Source: Cladobotryum mycophilum (lineage: Eukaryota > Ascomycota > Sordariomycetes > Hypocreales > Hypocreaceae). From it: 64,000 nucleotides of DNA. Position numbers and translations under genes: made by a program. Each line of letters opens with the position of its first letter. Within the stretch, counting starts at the first letter, position 1. A model generated the notes under the pieces. That model searched no databases. It saw only the letters and a list, made by a program, of their open reading frames with translations, and had not been told where the DNA came from. Shown here piece after piece: positions 21,317 through 33,968 of this stretch. The DNA lies in the NCBI GenBank assembly GCA_036429605.1, contig CM071589.1, positions 3,100,001 to 3,164,000 of the forward strand, in the 5' to 3' direction.

Positions 21317-24300
21317 CTATTCGTCGTCGGTAGGCCTGTCCAAATCCAGGCTCTCCTTTTCCTTGGATGAAGAGTCCTTATTCTTCTTTTTCATAGAGAA
21401 ACGCCAAGATGTTATCCTATTCTCCTTACTCTCTTTCGACTTGGAAGGCGCCAATGATGGGCTGCTAGCCACACTATCAAGACTTCGTCCAAACTGAGAC
21501 ATGTCCTCGCCAAGATCATCGACATCGCCAATGCTTGAACGATGGTCTGCCGAGGTATTCCTGTCTGAATTGGTAGCACTACCCGGTCCCTTCTTAAACA
21601 ACCCCGAGTCTTTTCCTAGCCGAGACGATAGGCTGAACTTGCTGGAGCTTCCCTTACGAAACAGCTTCCTGACAACGTTCTCTTGATCCCTTGAAATTGA
21701 GCCGGCGTTGGAATGGGCATCGGATGGCGTGTTGGATAAAGTAAGGTCCAGAGTCAAGGACTCACGGGATTCGGAAACTGATGTCTGGGTGTGGACGGAA
21801 TAGGCGTCTCGTGAAATTCGAGACTCGGACGGGGAATTGTCTAGTATTGGGGGGTACTCGATGCTTGGCGTGGTAGCTTCATGCCCCTTTCCCTTCTCGT
21901 CTTTTCTTTCCCTGCCCTTCTCTTTACCCTTTGACTTCTCTTTTTCATTACCACTTTCCCTGTCCCTATCGCTACCCCTATCCTTGCGGAAAAGAAGATT
22001 TCCCATGAATGTTGGGGCAGCAGGGTTAAGCCGTTGACTCATTAGCTTTGCAGCCCCTGGGGGCCGAGATCCAATGACTCCAACTTGGCTGGGAGAAGTT
22101 TGAGGATCGAGAAGATCATGTTCATCTAGAATCTCGTCGTCGGCTGACGCTAGTGTTGTTGTCAGAACAGACGTTGTTCCATGAAGTGACGGACGTCTAG
22201 AACCGGCTCTTGATGGCCACCGGGCATCACTAGGAGACCACAAGCGGTTCTTTCCAAGCAGGGCGGCATCTCCAGGAGCTCCCCATATGGAACCGCTGTC
22301 TGTCGAGGGGCGCGGTAAGTCTGTGGACGCGATCGAGGCTGGCCTAGAACCGTCAGGGTCCCTCTCAGGGAATAGACCGCCATTTGAACTGGCAAAGGGG
22401 TTAAGTCTGCGAGTGTAGGAAGGCTTAGACGAGGAAAAGGGCGATCTCATCAGATCATCTGGGCCGGCAGAGTTTCGATTCATCCACGAAAAGTTCAACT
22501 TGCGGCGGTTTTCCATAATTTCGTGGTCGTCTGTTTGGCGGGGGAATGACTGGCTCTGCCCAGGTTTTAATGTTCCGATTGCAGGTCCCTCCTCCTCTGT
22601 CGGCTTTGGTCCCCGGTTACGGTGAAAAGGTGCCAGTATACTGGAAAATCGGTGGCTGCTCGGTGGAGGTGAGGTGGCCGAGTGATTAAGGGCCACGGAG
22701 TGTCGCCTGTCGTTGCTATCTCCGTACTGGGGAAAGGGCAGATTTTGCGAAGAACCGTGTGGACTAGAGAAATAATTGAAAGACCGAAGTGAGGAGGCTG
22801 GTGACTGAGGATCTTCTATGCCGGCAGCAATGGGGTCAGTTGGGAACGGGCTAAGCCTCTCTTTGGTGTCGGTTTCTTCAATCTCGTCGAAAATATTAGA
22901 TGGGAGGAGAGTCTGAGCCGACGGACTCAATGGTCCGTTGGACGCCCTAAGCTCAGCTTCTGTTTGATGGTCACTGGCACCGTCGGCTGCTATGTCCATG
23001 AAGAGCCCCGAGGCGAAACTTGCATGACTAAAGCCAGCTGCTGCTGGAAAACTGGGCTCCGCCGAAATCAGAGGTCCAGGTGATGGAAGATTCGTATTTG
23101 GCAAAGATATACTGTGATGGCTCAGCCGTTTGGATTGAGTGGATGGCGACAAGTCGTAATCAACATTCGAAGCGCCGGCTTGGTTATAGTAAGCAATAGT
23201 AGATTGATGATGGCTCAACTGTTCGGTCAGAAGGCGGATTTGCTGATCCAGCATTTGGCCTTGTTTACCCTCCATCATCAATCGGTTGCGCAGCTCTTTT
23301 CCCTTTGCATCCCACTCCCTCTTGAGTCTGATATCTTCGTCTTTCCACGGCTCATCATGGGCATCGGGCAACTGTTCCCGAGTCTCCTTCAGATCTTGAA
23401 GCTGCTTCCCCTTGTCTTTGAGTTCTGCCTCGAGTTCGGCGCATTTCTCTTGAAGTTCCGCATTCGACTCATCGAGTTTTAACACATCGCAGTCTCGCTT
23501 CTTCGCCAGCTCTAATTTCTGAGCCTCGAAACCCTCTCGTTCCTTTTTCATGCGTTGCATTTCGCCTTCGAATTTGGCGATACTGTCCCGGACTTTGGAT
23601 TTCTTAATCTCTTTCTCCTTCAACTGCAGCTCCTTTTTCGTACGCTCCTTTTCCGCTGTTCTCATCTGTTCCGCCGTACTCCTCGCCATGGCCTTGAGCT
23701 GTGCTGTCTGCTCTTCTTTTTCTCGAAGGATCTGTTTCTTCCGCTCCTTTTCTCTTTTCAGCTCTTCTTCTTGCTGTTGTGACTCTGCCTCATCCTTGGC
23801 ATATAGTGACAACGTGTCATCAATCTCTTTTCGAATTCCCTCAAAATTGCGATTGAGCTCATCTAATGACAGCTCTGGTCCATCGTGAATAGGAAGCCTT
23901 ATCTGCGGCTGATCCATACTCGCTACAGATGGTGAGTGGCGGCGATTGATGGTATTTCGTCGCTGGCCAGGCGCCGTCCCATTGGGATCGCGAAGAGTGG
24001 ATGAGAGCCCTTCGAGCATCGGGGCTGATTCCACAGAGGGCATGGAGAATGTGGGGTCGTCGGAATCATCGTTTTCATCATCGCCAAATCCCATACGTGG
24101 TTGGTCAGGGTCAGTAAAGCTTGTCGGAAGTCGTGAATTGCCTAGGTGAGGTCTCCCATCCTTGCCCAAAGTTCGCAATCGGAGAAGGGGACTGCCAGCT
24201 TGGAAGTTATTGGGGCCAACGGCGACAACGCGAATATTATAAAAATGGTTGGGCTTTAGGCCGGTGACAGTGATGGCGACTTCGGTGCCGGACGAGTCTC

Positions 24301-24956
24301 CCACTATTGTCAGATTTGGTCAGAGAGCCACCTTTAATAGACTGAAATTTCTCCAAGCGAAATTTACGTACCGTGGACTCCATTGACTTGAATCGAATAT
24401 CTTTGCACAGGGCGATTGGTCGATGGCCGGGCCCAGCTGAGGGTAGCTGCATCAGATCGGATACCACCAAGGCTGACATCTGGTGGTTCAGGAATATCGA
24501 CACCCAGAATATTGATAAGATCCGGAACCGGTTTCCATAGCGTTTGCCACGATCGATGAAGCAGCCTTGAGCGAGAAAAGGGTCAGCCAATATGCACAAC
24601 AGCGGGGTATTGAACCCAAAAAAAAGTAGCCGGAGAGACAGATTGTCGCCGCTCGGAGAAGGAGAATCTGGAAAGAGAGAGAGGGAGAGAGAGGAGGGGA
24701 CTGACCACAGGACAGCACTGAGAGTCAGAACCATCTTGAAATGCTGAGCGAGCAATTCATCGAGACGAAAATCGGAAATGACTTCTTGGGCGTCGGAAAA
24801 CATGCGCTGGACGAGCTGGCGAGGATCGACGAGGAGGGCAATGGCGCACACGAGGACGTAGAGAGCTTTCCGATAGCTGGGCTGTGGACTACCAATCCAC
24901 CAACAGCCGACAGCGCAGAAGGAGAGAAAAGTCAGGGCCGGAAGCTCCCATGACAT
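21317..24956 (-). CDS. membrane-anchored fibronectin type III / coiled-coil protein, function unknown
   Basis: Three exons, 24956-24706, 24565-24372 and 24303-21317, give 1143 aa. The N-terminus has three hydrophobic stretches (around LTFLSFCAVGCWWIG, ALYVLVCAIALLV and MVLTLSAVLWLL, the last completed by splicing). A single FN3-like domain follows at about residues 105-180: PEPPDVSLGG, a Trp strand LSWARPSTNRPVQRYSIQV, and VTGLKPNHFYNIRVVAVG. Residues about 295-520 form a long, Lys/Glu-rich coiled coil. The remaining 600 residues are Ser/Pro-rich and probably disordered, with many phosphorylation-type sites, and end in a Lys-rich motif and acidic tail. I do not recognise a named function. An ER- or plasma-membrane-anchored scaffold is an inference from the architecture only. 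Confidence 0.88.
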
Positions 24957-27900
24957 GTTCTCAACGCGCTTCGGGGTGTTGAATGAGCCAGAATTGCCGA
25001 CCCAGGGTTGACGTGCTACTAGGTATGTCGGTAGTTGGGTGTTGGAAGGTTAGTAAGATAACCCGTCAGTCTGTCAGTCTGTCAGTCAGTAAAGTCCAGG
25101 TCAGTCAGTAAAGAAAAGACGTGGAGGCAGGGCTGGATCGAGTGTGACCCCAGTAAATCTGCGCTGACGATTGGCGGGCTAGAATCCTAGCGGAGGGCTG
25201 CCAGCAACGCCGTGCAAGTTTTTGCCTGCTGACACGGAGTGATGCCTGCAGAAAAGGCAACGTTGGCACAGTGTCAATGTTGTCAAAAACAAGCCGAAGC
25301 AAGACGCAGCACAGTGTGCATCGGATGATTGTAAGGGCTGTTTGGAAAGAGAAAAAATGATGATGCTATGCTGTTGGTTTTGTTCATTAGTAGATGTGAA
25401 ATAACAATATGAATAGGATCCAAATTTACTGCCACCGCTTCAAGCTCGGAAAGGAATCGAGGTCGGGTGTATTTGATGCAAAGCACATTGGCACGGAGCA
25501 GGTTCACCTTTCGCGTTGCAGCAATGGCAATCAAGCATGCTGGCTTGTGATTTGTACTGTGGAGTGACTTGCCCAATACCTGACCACTTGGTGTAGGACA
25601 GAAAGAATCGTCGTCTTGAATGTGTTGTTATTAATATTATGGAAATGAAGGCGTGGAAAGCGTGATGATGGAAAACAAAACTAGAAGCCAGCCGATGTCA
25701 CCTGCAGAACACAAGCACATGCTTATGCTTAGATCAGATAAATCACCGGTATACTCCGTGCTGATATGAATCATACTACCTAACGCCTTGTATCTATCTG
25801 TACTCAGATATCGCGAGTTGTTATGCCAAGGGAGAGCTGCAGCCTTTTTCTTCGGAATGTCGTGCATTTGTTATATCCATGACCAACGTGCTTGAACCAA
25901 AACAGGCAATCGCGCAACGGAATGAATAAACAATCACAAGATTGACGACGTCATACCTTTAGGCTATCCCATCTTGCTGCACTCGGGCAAGCCCTTCACC
26001 AAGGTAGATGACAAAACATACCACTGGTAGAATTATAAGATGAAGTAGGTTAAGAAATTGGAGAAGAAGAGACATAGGAAACAATCAAAGACGTTATAAG
26101 CCAAATATTGCATCCAACCAAAGTCTCATCATGCCCTTACCTACTGACAGGCGGTCAACGATTGGAATCATGTTGTGTCAGCACGTCCTCCAATTAGGCC
26201 TATTCAATTAATTGACCTCAATATCTCATTCGCCAAGAAATCCATTTCCTACCCTTTTGGTCTTGTACTCGTGCATAATGACGTTGACCGGATCCGTGCA
26301 GCGCGGGATGTGATCAAAGCTGCAGTTGAAGTTGAAGCAAGCCATGAACCATGAACCTCCCTCAGACTACCCGGTACCTACCTACAGGTATGAAGTGGAA
26401 GATCTCTAAACGGTATTGTTGGCCATGGGCTTCTTTCAGTAGTTGTTGGCATCAAGTAATGAAATGACAGGCAGCAAAGGTCACGGGAGAGTCGTTAGCA
26501 GTGCCTCAGCAGTCTTCATGCATATGATCAATCATCTCTGCCATCTCTTTTACATAAGAATTACCCCGAGACTGATGTTTCACCTCTGCCTTGACCTTGG
26601 CTTTGACCTTGTTGCTCCGTCATACTGACCTGCACCCCACAAGTTGGGGCACCTGTATAAGGCCGAGCCGTCTATCCGTATTTGTCTTTGATATGACCAG
26701 GGCATGGTAACGCTCGAGGTTGAATCTGTGTTTACGGGGGAAGTTGGGCGTTGGTGACAATTGTACGGTAGCACTGCATGTAAGTGACGCGGCAGCAGTA
26801 ACAGAGTCAATGCATGAAAGAAAAAAGCGGTGGAAGAAACAGTGTGTCAAGAAAGTATCTTGATTGGATATGTTTGAATAAAAAAAAAGTCTAGTTGTCA
26901 AAAGGCGTAGATCGAAAAATCAGATGAGGCGAGACAACACGAGACAACACATGGTGAGTGTGTTGGGTGTTGAGGTTGGCCAAGATGTTGTTGGCATTTT
27001 GGGGCAACATGTTCCGATACTAGGGTTGTCAAAATGATGCCTGATTATCTTCTACTTGTACCTGGCTTCACTACTACTAGGTAATTATAGAGTCTCATAT
27101 CGTCCGAACTAAGAAGACGGGCAATTTTTCTTCTTCTCCTTCTACCTACCTATCCGAGATAGGTCTGGCGATGTAGGTCTGGTCAGATCCACGATGCACG
27201 GGGGTTGCATCTTGCACCTCATAGGTAGGATTCGCGTCCAACGTAAAACAAAGACAGGAACATGAAAATCTGGGTCCGGGTTGTTGGGGCTTATTTTTTT
27301 TTCTGTTGTGCATGGTTCATTTCATCTCATCTGGTTCGGTCCATTGTCCACGGTCCATGATCCATCCATGGGCTTCTCAGCCAAGGCCAGCATCCTGTTG
27401 AGCACATGATGGGAATTTGAGGTGAGCCGAGTCGGCTAACGAGGTAGACGTGACCTGTGAGTACTCCCGGGTATGCCGCCGACAGTCCGTATTCAGACGG
27501 GGTTTAATGGGGACTTGCACTAAAAGAATGCGAAACTGGAACATGACTAACGGGTACCGTGCAAGTAGATGGTACTTTATTGGGTCCCCCCACGTCCCGT
27601 GTCAAACGGACGGGCATCTGCGAGACTTTCGATCATGTGCCTCCGACTGAATTACGGCTTTGCCCATTGTTGGATTGGGACGACGAACAGTGAGTGACTG
27701 CGACTGTGAACCAAGTACTGCCTAGTAGGTAATTAATGACAGAAAGAGAGGTACAGTAGCATCCGTCCATCCATTCCATCTCTCAACAACCCGCAAGACC
27801 AAGACCGGCATCACCGCCGAACGGAAAATCATTTTCCTATTTCTCTCTTATCTCTCTCTCTCTATTTTCTTCTTCTTTCCCTCTCCCTCTCCCTCTCCTT

Positions 27901-28339
27901 CTATTTCTTTCAAAACGTTGCCCTAAAAAAAAGTTCTTTGTTTGTGTTTTGCATGTGCTTTTGCTAACGAGTGCACTATCGTCTTCAGCTCCCTTCTAGA
28001 CGGACGGGCTCCTCTCCTTGGTGAACTTTGCGTGCGTCGCTTATTGTGCGTTACGTCTTGTACAAGTACATTGCTACTACTACTTTTTTTATACTTTGCC
28101 TTGTAGCCACATTCTTGCGCTCGCCATTCAGGGCAAAAAAATTAATTGCCTCTCTCCCTTCTTCTTCATCTCGCCAAACTCCTTAACCAGCCTCTCCTTC
28201 TCGCAAGGATCCTCCTTATCCCGTTCGGTTCTCCCCCTGAAGTGCCCGCGTTGCCGCAGGGGTTGGCGAACTCTCCCCTCCAGTTGCTTCTGCTTGCACC
28301 TTTTAAACTTGCAATCACAAGCTTTCAGCCGCGGCCAAA

Positions 28340-28374
<35 letters not shown>

Positions 28375-28419
28375 CACCTATTACACTGAATCGACGACTA
28401 AGGCTACCACAACGATACG
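24957..28419. other. 3.4-kb gene-free region ahead of PAH1
   Basis: No supported gene. The left end is the promoter of the FN3 gene, with TCTGTCAG repeats near 25068-25105. The middle has only short, motif-less frames. From about 27830 to 28410 it is strongly pyrimidine-rich (CT tracts, then the ATC array at 28341-28373), which looks like a long PAH1 5' leader. A lineage-specific or non-coding transcript is possible but not visible. Confidence 0.5.
28341..28373 (+). repeat. (ATC)11 microsatellite in PAH1 leader
   Basis: Eleven perfect ATC units end about 46 nt before the PAH1 start codon. It is expected to lie in the 5' untranslated region. Confidence 0.9.
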
Positions 28420-30642
28420 ATGCAGTACGTCCGAAATCTCAGTGATTCGGTTTCAACAGCCTGGAATTCTATCAACCCTGCGACTCTTAGCGGTGCAATT
28501 GACGTTATCGTCGTTGAGCGTGAGGATGGCACTTTAGCCTGCTCTCCCTTCCACGTCCGCTTCGGCAAGTTTTCCTTGTTGCGCCCGTCAGAGAAGAAGG
28601 TCGAGTTCAGAGTCAATGGCGATAAGCAGGATTATTCCATGAAGTTGGGCGAGGGCGGAGAGGCTTTCTTCGTCTTCGAAACCTCCGACAACATCCCCGA
28701 GTCCATGCAGACGTCACCCCTCGTATCCCCTGTTAGCAGCCCACCTTTCGGACCCGAGGAGTCGTCAAACGGACTTCAAGACCCTGATCCTCTCCAACTG
28801 GATGATGAATCGGGAATGCTTCGTCGTCCGGCACCTTCTATTATCCAAACTCGAACAGACGAAAATGGTATGATTAGCTCCCGCGCTGCGCTGAGCCGTC
28901 TTGTTCATTGCTCACACCTTCTTAGGCATGATAACGCCCCTGTCAACATCACCAAATCTGTCGACAAAAGTCCCTATTCCCGGCGACTGGTCTGCGAGAC
29001 TTAACCGACCTCGAAGTGATGATGTCTTGCGACAATCAGCGCGCGCAGCCCGTCAAGATGAAGGGCCCAGTGATGGCGAGAGCCCCACAGGATCTGTGAG
29101 ATCCCAAAGCCCGCCTCCTCTTGCACCAAAAGAGGCTATTGAGCGTGCCATTGCTCTTTCAAAAGGCCTCTCCGCTGTCAATATCCCCACTCAGATTACC
29201 GAGACGGGAGATCTCATGTTGGATATGACCGGGTTCAAGAGTAGCGAAGAGGACATGCTTCGAGCTGAGCTTCTTGCTAGAAATATTCTTTCCGAGGAAA
29301 TGGATGGCAACTATGATATTGGTGCACTCTTCGGTTTTGATGAGGAGGGAAACCTTTGGGTCTACAGCAGCGAGGATGCCAAGCAGGCTGCTATGAACAA
29401 GACTATTGAGTCATCTCTACATGCGCATCGTCACAACGTTGCTGCCGATGCCGTTTCTGATCCTGGCTACCAGAGCGATGGAAGCGACATCACAACTTCC
29501 CCCACCACCGACGCGCAGATTCCGATGCTGGCTTTGGAATGCAGACGCCACCTCTTTCCCCAACAGGCTACATGAGACCTCCGACCAAGAGCTATGCCAA
29601 GACTCTGCGGTTGACTAGTGAGCAACTGAAAGAGTTGGGTCTGAAGCCTGGACAGAATACCATGAGCTTTACAGTTAACCGAGCCACGTGTTCTGCTAAT
29701 CTGTACCTCTGGAAGCATTCTACGCCAGTTGTTATCTCGGATATTGATGGAACTATTACCAAATCGGATGCCTTGGGCCACGTCTTGAACATGATTGGGC
29801 GTGACTGGACGCATTCCGGCATTGCTAAGCTTTATAGCGATATTGCCCTCAACGGATACAACATCATGTATCTGACGAGTCGATCGGTTGGTCAGGCAGA
29901 TACCACTAGAGCATACTTATCCAATATTGTTCAAGAGGGCTTCAAGATGCCTCCTGGCCCTACAATTTTGTCGCCGGATCGGACGATGGCAGCCTTGCGT
30001 CGAGAAGTTTACTTGCGAAAGCCTCACGTATTCAAGATGGCTACTCTCCGAGACATCCGAAACCTATATGGGCCTGATGGTGGCCCTTTCTATGCTGGTT
30101 TCGGTAACCGACTCACTGATCAAATCTCATACCGCACTGTTGATGTGCCGAGAACTCGCATCTTCACCATCAACTCCAATTCCGAAGTGTCACTTGATCT
30201 CCTAAGCCTTAACAAGCTCAAGATGACCTACGTCAATATCAACGAAGTCGTTGACCACTACTTCCCACCAGTCGACACTTTAGTCCGAGGTGGCCGAGAG
30301 GAATACACTGACTTTATGTACTGGAGAAACGATCCCCTGCAGGCTGATGATTTCTCAGCAAGCGAAGATGAAGAGGAAGATGATCAGGGCAGCACCTATA
30401 CTGACGACGATGATGAGGAAATCGGTGATGGGCTCGCAGACAGCTACATCTCCCATGACACCGTCGAAGAAGATGAGGAAGAGGATGACGCGGACGACGA
30501 AGAGAATGAAGAAGATGAAGTAGACGAGGAGGACGACGAGGCCATGCCTGTGGTTGAGAGCAGCCAAGTCGTCGAAGACGTCACCGCCGAGCTTATCACT
30601 GGGGTTGGTCACTTGTCCATGGACAAAAAGATCAAGAATTAA
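28420..30642 (+). CDS. PAH1: phosphatidate phosphatase, lipin family (frame broken by one base)
   Basis: Mg-dependent conversion of phosphatidic acid to diacylglycerol for lipid synthesis and membrane control. Exon 1 is 28420-28867; intron 28868-28925 (GTATGA...CTTAG); exon 2 is 28926-30642. The N-terminal lipin domain begins MQYVRNLSDSVSTAWNSINP. The C-terminal HAD domain has the catalytic DIDGTITKSD, then YLTSRSVGQADTTRAYL and PGPTILSPDR. The tail is very acidic. The middle region is in one frame through SDGSDITTSPTTDAQ, and the next residues SDAGFGMQTPP are in another frame. One extra base between 29499 and 29520 (either in the C5 run 29499-29503 or before GATTCC at 29518) repairs it, giving 721 aa. 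No GT-AG intron joins the two frames without losing flanking sequence. Confidence 0.92.
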
Positions 30643-31321
30643 AGCTAAGAGCTGCAGTATGATCACCGAGAACCTGTATATGATCCCCGACCACTTGTCG
30701 AAATACCTGTGGAAATTCGATCTCCATCAGACTCGTCATGATATTACGGCGCATTAATACTTTAATGAGGGCGTTCTCATTGGGCTAGACGCATATCTCT
30801 TCATTGTATGCATAGTTGCGGGAAAAAACAGCAAAAAAGCGGGAAGGCGATGCTTCATGGCTTGATATTGGACACAAACGACACGGTTTGTATTATGGCA
30901 TAAGCGCGGCGTTGGTTTTTTCTCTTCTTTTTCATCTCGATACATAATCTGAAAACGACCAAAAAGCCCCCCCAGGATGTTGTGTGGAAAGGGGTGGGGA
31001 AAGGAAAAAGCCTTTTTTGAGAGCTTCTACGAACGCAAGTTCAAGTGTTTTCTAGATGGATGGTGTTCAACAACAACTTTTTTTGGTTTTTTTCTTTTCT
31101 TTTCTGTATGGGGTGGTGAATGATTCTCAACGACATAGAGGGGGGCACTTTGGGGAGAAATGGGTTTACTAGCAAATGTTTCCTTGTTTTTTTTCTGTTG
31201 TCCAAAGGCAGAAAAAAGATGATAATATCTTAAAAAATAATATATTGTACTTTTTTGTATGTTTTGTACTTTTTTAATGTGTCCTATCTAGAATTGAGAA
31301 GTATGATTATATATATATCTC
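30643..31321. other. convergent 3' intergenic region
   Basis: Between the 3' ends of PAH1 and HIS4. It is rich in T and A runs with a C7 run near 30967-30973; no gene seen. Confidence 0.6.
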
Positions 31322-33968
31322 CTACTGCCCGTTCATGTGCTTAATTCTAATCTCCACAGCTCGTCTGTGGGCTTCCAATTCTTCTACCTTGGCGAGTTGC
31401 ATGACTGCTGGACCCACGTTTTTGAGGCCTTCAGCTGTTAGGTTGGAGCTGGTGATGTGTTTCATGAAGGAGCCGAGATTGACGCCTGAGTATTGCTTGG
31501 CAAAGCCGTAGGTTGCTGCAAACACATGGTTAGCTTTTTATGAGCGGATGATAGATGGAGAAGGGGGAGGGGGACTTGCGTAGAGAGTGGTTTACACCGG
31601 CGGAGTAATCGCCTACGCTTTCTGGTGTCCATTCGCCAATAAAGACACTGCCGGCGTTCATAACCTGGTCAACGACTCCGGCGGCATCCTTGATTTGAAG
31701 AATGAGATGCTCGGGGGCATATTCGTTGCTGATGCGCAACGCTTCCTCGATATCCTTGACTAGGACGGAGACAGAGTGCGCGATGGATCCGCGCACAATG
31801 TCGACTCTAGGTAAAGCCATGGCCTGGTTGTGCACCTCATCCTCGATAGCCTTGAGCTGCTCCTCGCTGAGGTCCACTGCAATGAGAATAACCTGGCTGT
31901 CGACGCCGTGCTCGGCCTGCGAGAGCAGATCCGAGGCGACAAACGCCGGGTTCGCGTCCTTGTCGGCGATGACGAGGACCTCGGATGGACCGGCGGGCAT
32001 GTCGATGCTCACCCCGGCGTTGGTGTCGTTGCTGACGTGCATCTTTGCTGCCGTGACGAACTGGTTTCCGGGGCCGAGGATCTTGTCCACTTTACTGACG
32101 CTTTCGGTGCCGTAGGCCATGGCGGCGACGGCTTGGGCACCACCGGCTAGGACGATGCTCTCGGCGCCGACCTTGTGTGCGACGTAGACGATTTCGGGAG
32201 TCAGACTGCCGTCCGCCCTGGGAGGAGAGGCAAGCACAATCTTCTTGCACCCGGCAACCATGGCTGGAACACCGAGCATGAGCGCCGTGCTGGGCAACAC
32301 GGCGGTACCGCCGGGGACGTACAAGCCGACTCTCTCGATGGGCCGTGAGAAGCGGCTGCAGATTACGCCAGGCATCGTCTCGACTTGAAGGGGCTTCTCT
32401 TCCTTTTGAGCGGCGTGAAACTTGCGAATGTTTTCGTACGACGTATCGATCGCGTCGATGGTCTCCTGAGGTAGCTGCATCAGTTCCTTGGGGAAAGGCG
32501 CTTTGAGAACAGGAGAGCTTAAAGATGTGGCCTTCTCGAACTTGTGAGTGTACGAAAGAACGGCCTGATCTCCTCCCTTGCGGACGTCGTCGATGATGGG
32601 TGTGACGATTTTCAGAATGGCCTCGGAGGACTTTTGAGAAGGGCGCTTGAGTTTCTCTAGCAGTTCCGCTTCGGTGGCAGATGCCGAGTCAATTCTTTGC
32701 ATGGCGATCCGATCATCTTTTGGCTTCTCAACCGCAGCAGGCTTAGTTGGAGCAGCCGGGGTAGTAGGCTTGATGCCCTCCTTTTCGGCCCATTTTCCTT
32801 TGGCATCGCCTGTCCTTCGCTTGACCTTGAAGCTCTTGGCATCCAAATTTGCTGCAATGTCTGCCAGGCTCACACCAGCCCCAACCGCTCTTGTTAACGC
32901 AAAATATATCAAATCAGCGGCTTCAAATGCGACATCTTCAGGGGTCTTGGCATCACATAGTTCTTCCGCTTCTTCCATGATCTTGGCTCTCAGCAACTTC
33001 TCGTCGGAGAACAGTCTTGCGGTATAGGAACCCTCGGGGGCGGACTCCTTTCTGGATTTCAGGGTTTGTTCCAGAGCCGCGATGCCAGCCAGGTCGCCGA
33101 AACAACCGAATTGTTCCAGGTGGCAGAAACGGCCCTTTTGCTTCACTACAAACTTGAGGGTGTCATTGTCACAGTCCAGGGCGATGCGAATCAGTTCCTG
33201 GGTGTCGCCTGAGCTGGCTCCCTTTACCCACAACCCCCTTTTCCTGCTCTGATAGACACCGGCATGTGTTCGCAGAGCTTCGAGGATGCTTTCCTCGCTG
33301 GAATATGCCAGGCCAAGAGCTATTCCAGACTCGTCCGTGACGACGGTTGGTACCAGGCCATCTGGGCGATCCGACGTCCAGTATGTTGCAATAACGTTGG
33401 ATAATAGTAGCTTGCTGCTGTCGGATTGATCAGTTGTTAAGTCCGTGGAGGGTAGAATTGGAATCGCATTGCTCCTTTTGGCGATCTCGATGAATTCCTC
33501 CAAGGCGACTTCCGGTACCGGCTTCAAGTATAGAGCCTTGATCTTCTTGGCCTGAGCTTCTTCGGCGAATTTGGCTACGTCCAGAGCTTTTGGGTCAAAG
33601 CCCTTGATCAAAAGTCCATGCTCGGAAGCAGCAGATAAATCTGGCGTTGAGACGACTGGCAGGACTCTCTGTCCAAGATGCGCATATTGTGAAAGGGCGT
33701 CCGGTGCGACGAATACCTTGCGTGCCCCGCCATCGAGGAGAGTCAGGACCTGTTCTGGAGACTCTAGACCTGTGGCATCGACATGGGCCTGGAATTCGTA
33801 GCTATGGCGCCTGAAGAATCGAGACAGCTTTTCCAAGAGCTGGGGCTTTGCCTCTACAAACGGGACCCCCAGATGAGACACCTCTTCGCGATTGAGACCA
33901 TCGAGCTTGGCGAGTCCTGGTGGGATCGCGACGCTGATAAGGAACGGCAGAGGAAGCACCGTCTCCAT
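31322..33968 (-). CDS. HIS4: trifunctional histidine biosynthesis protein (HisI-HisE-HisD)
   Basis: Catalyses steps 2, 3 and 10 of histidine synthesis: phosphoribosyl-ATP pyrophosphohydrolase, phosphoribosyl-AMP cyclohydrolase and histidinol dehydrogenase. Exons 33968-31580 and 31515-31322 give 860 aa. An N-terminal region of ~220 residues precedes the cyclohydrolase motif CDNDTLKFVVKQ and FCHLEQFGCFG (about 264-285). The pyrophosphohydrolase part has KIMEEAEELCDA and FEAADLIYFALTRA. The dehydrogenase starts near residue 425 with FSRPIERVGLYVPGG, MPAGPSEVLVIAD and VFIGEWTPESVGDYSAG. The intron begins GCAAGT, a GC-AG intron; joining C|CA gives NHSLPTYGFAKQYSG, the conserved family sequence, so the site is well supported. 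A TGACTCA site lies 161 nt upstream of the ATG. Confidence 0.97.
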
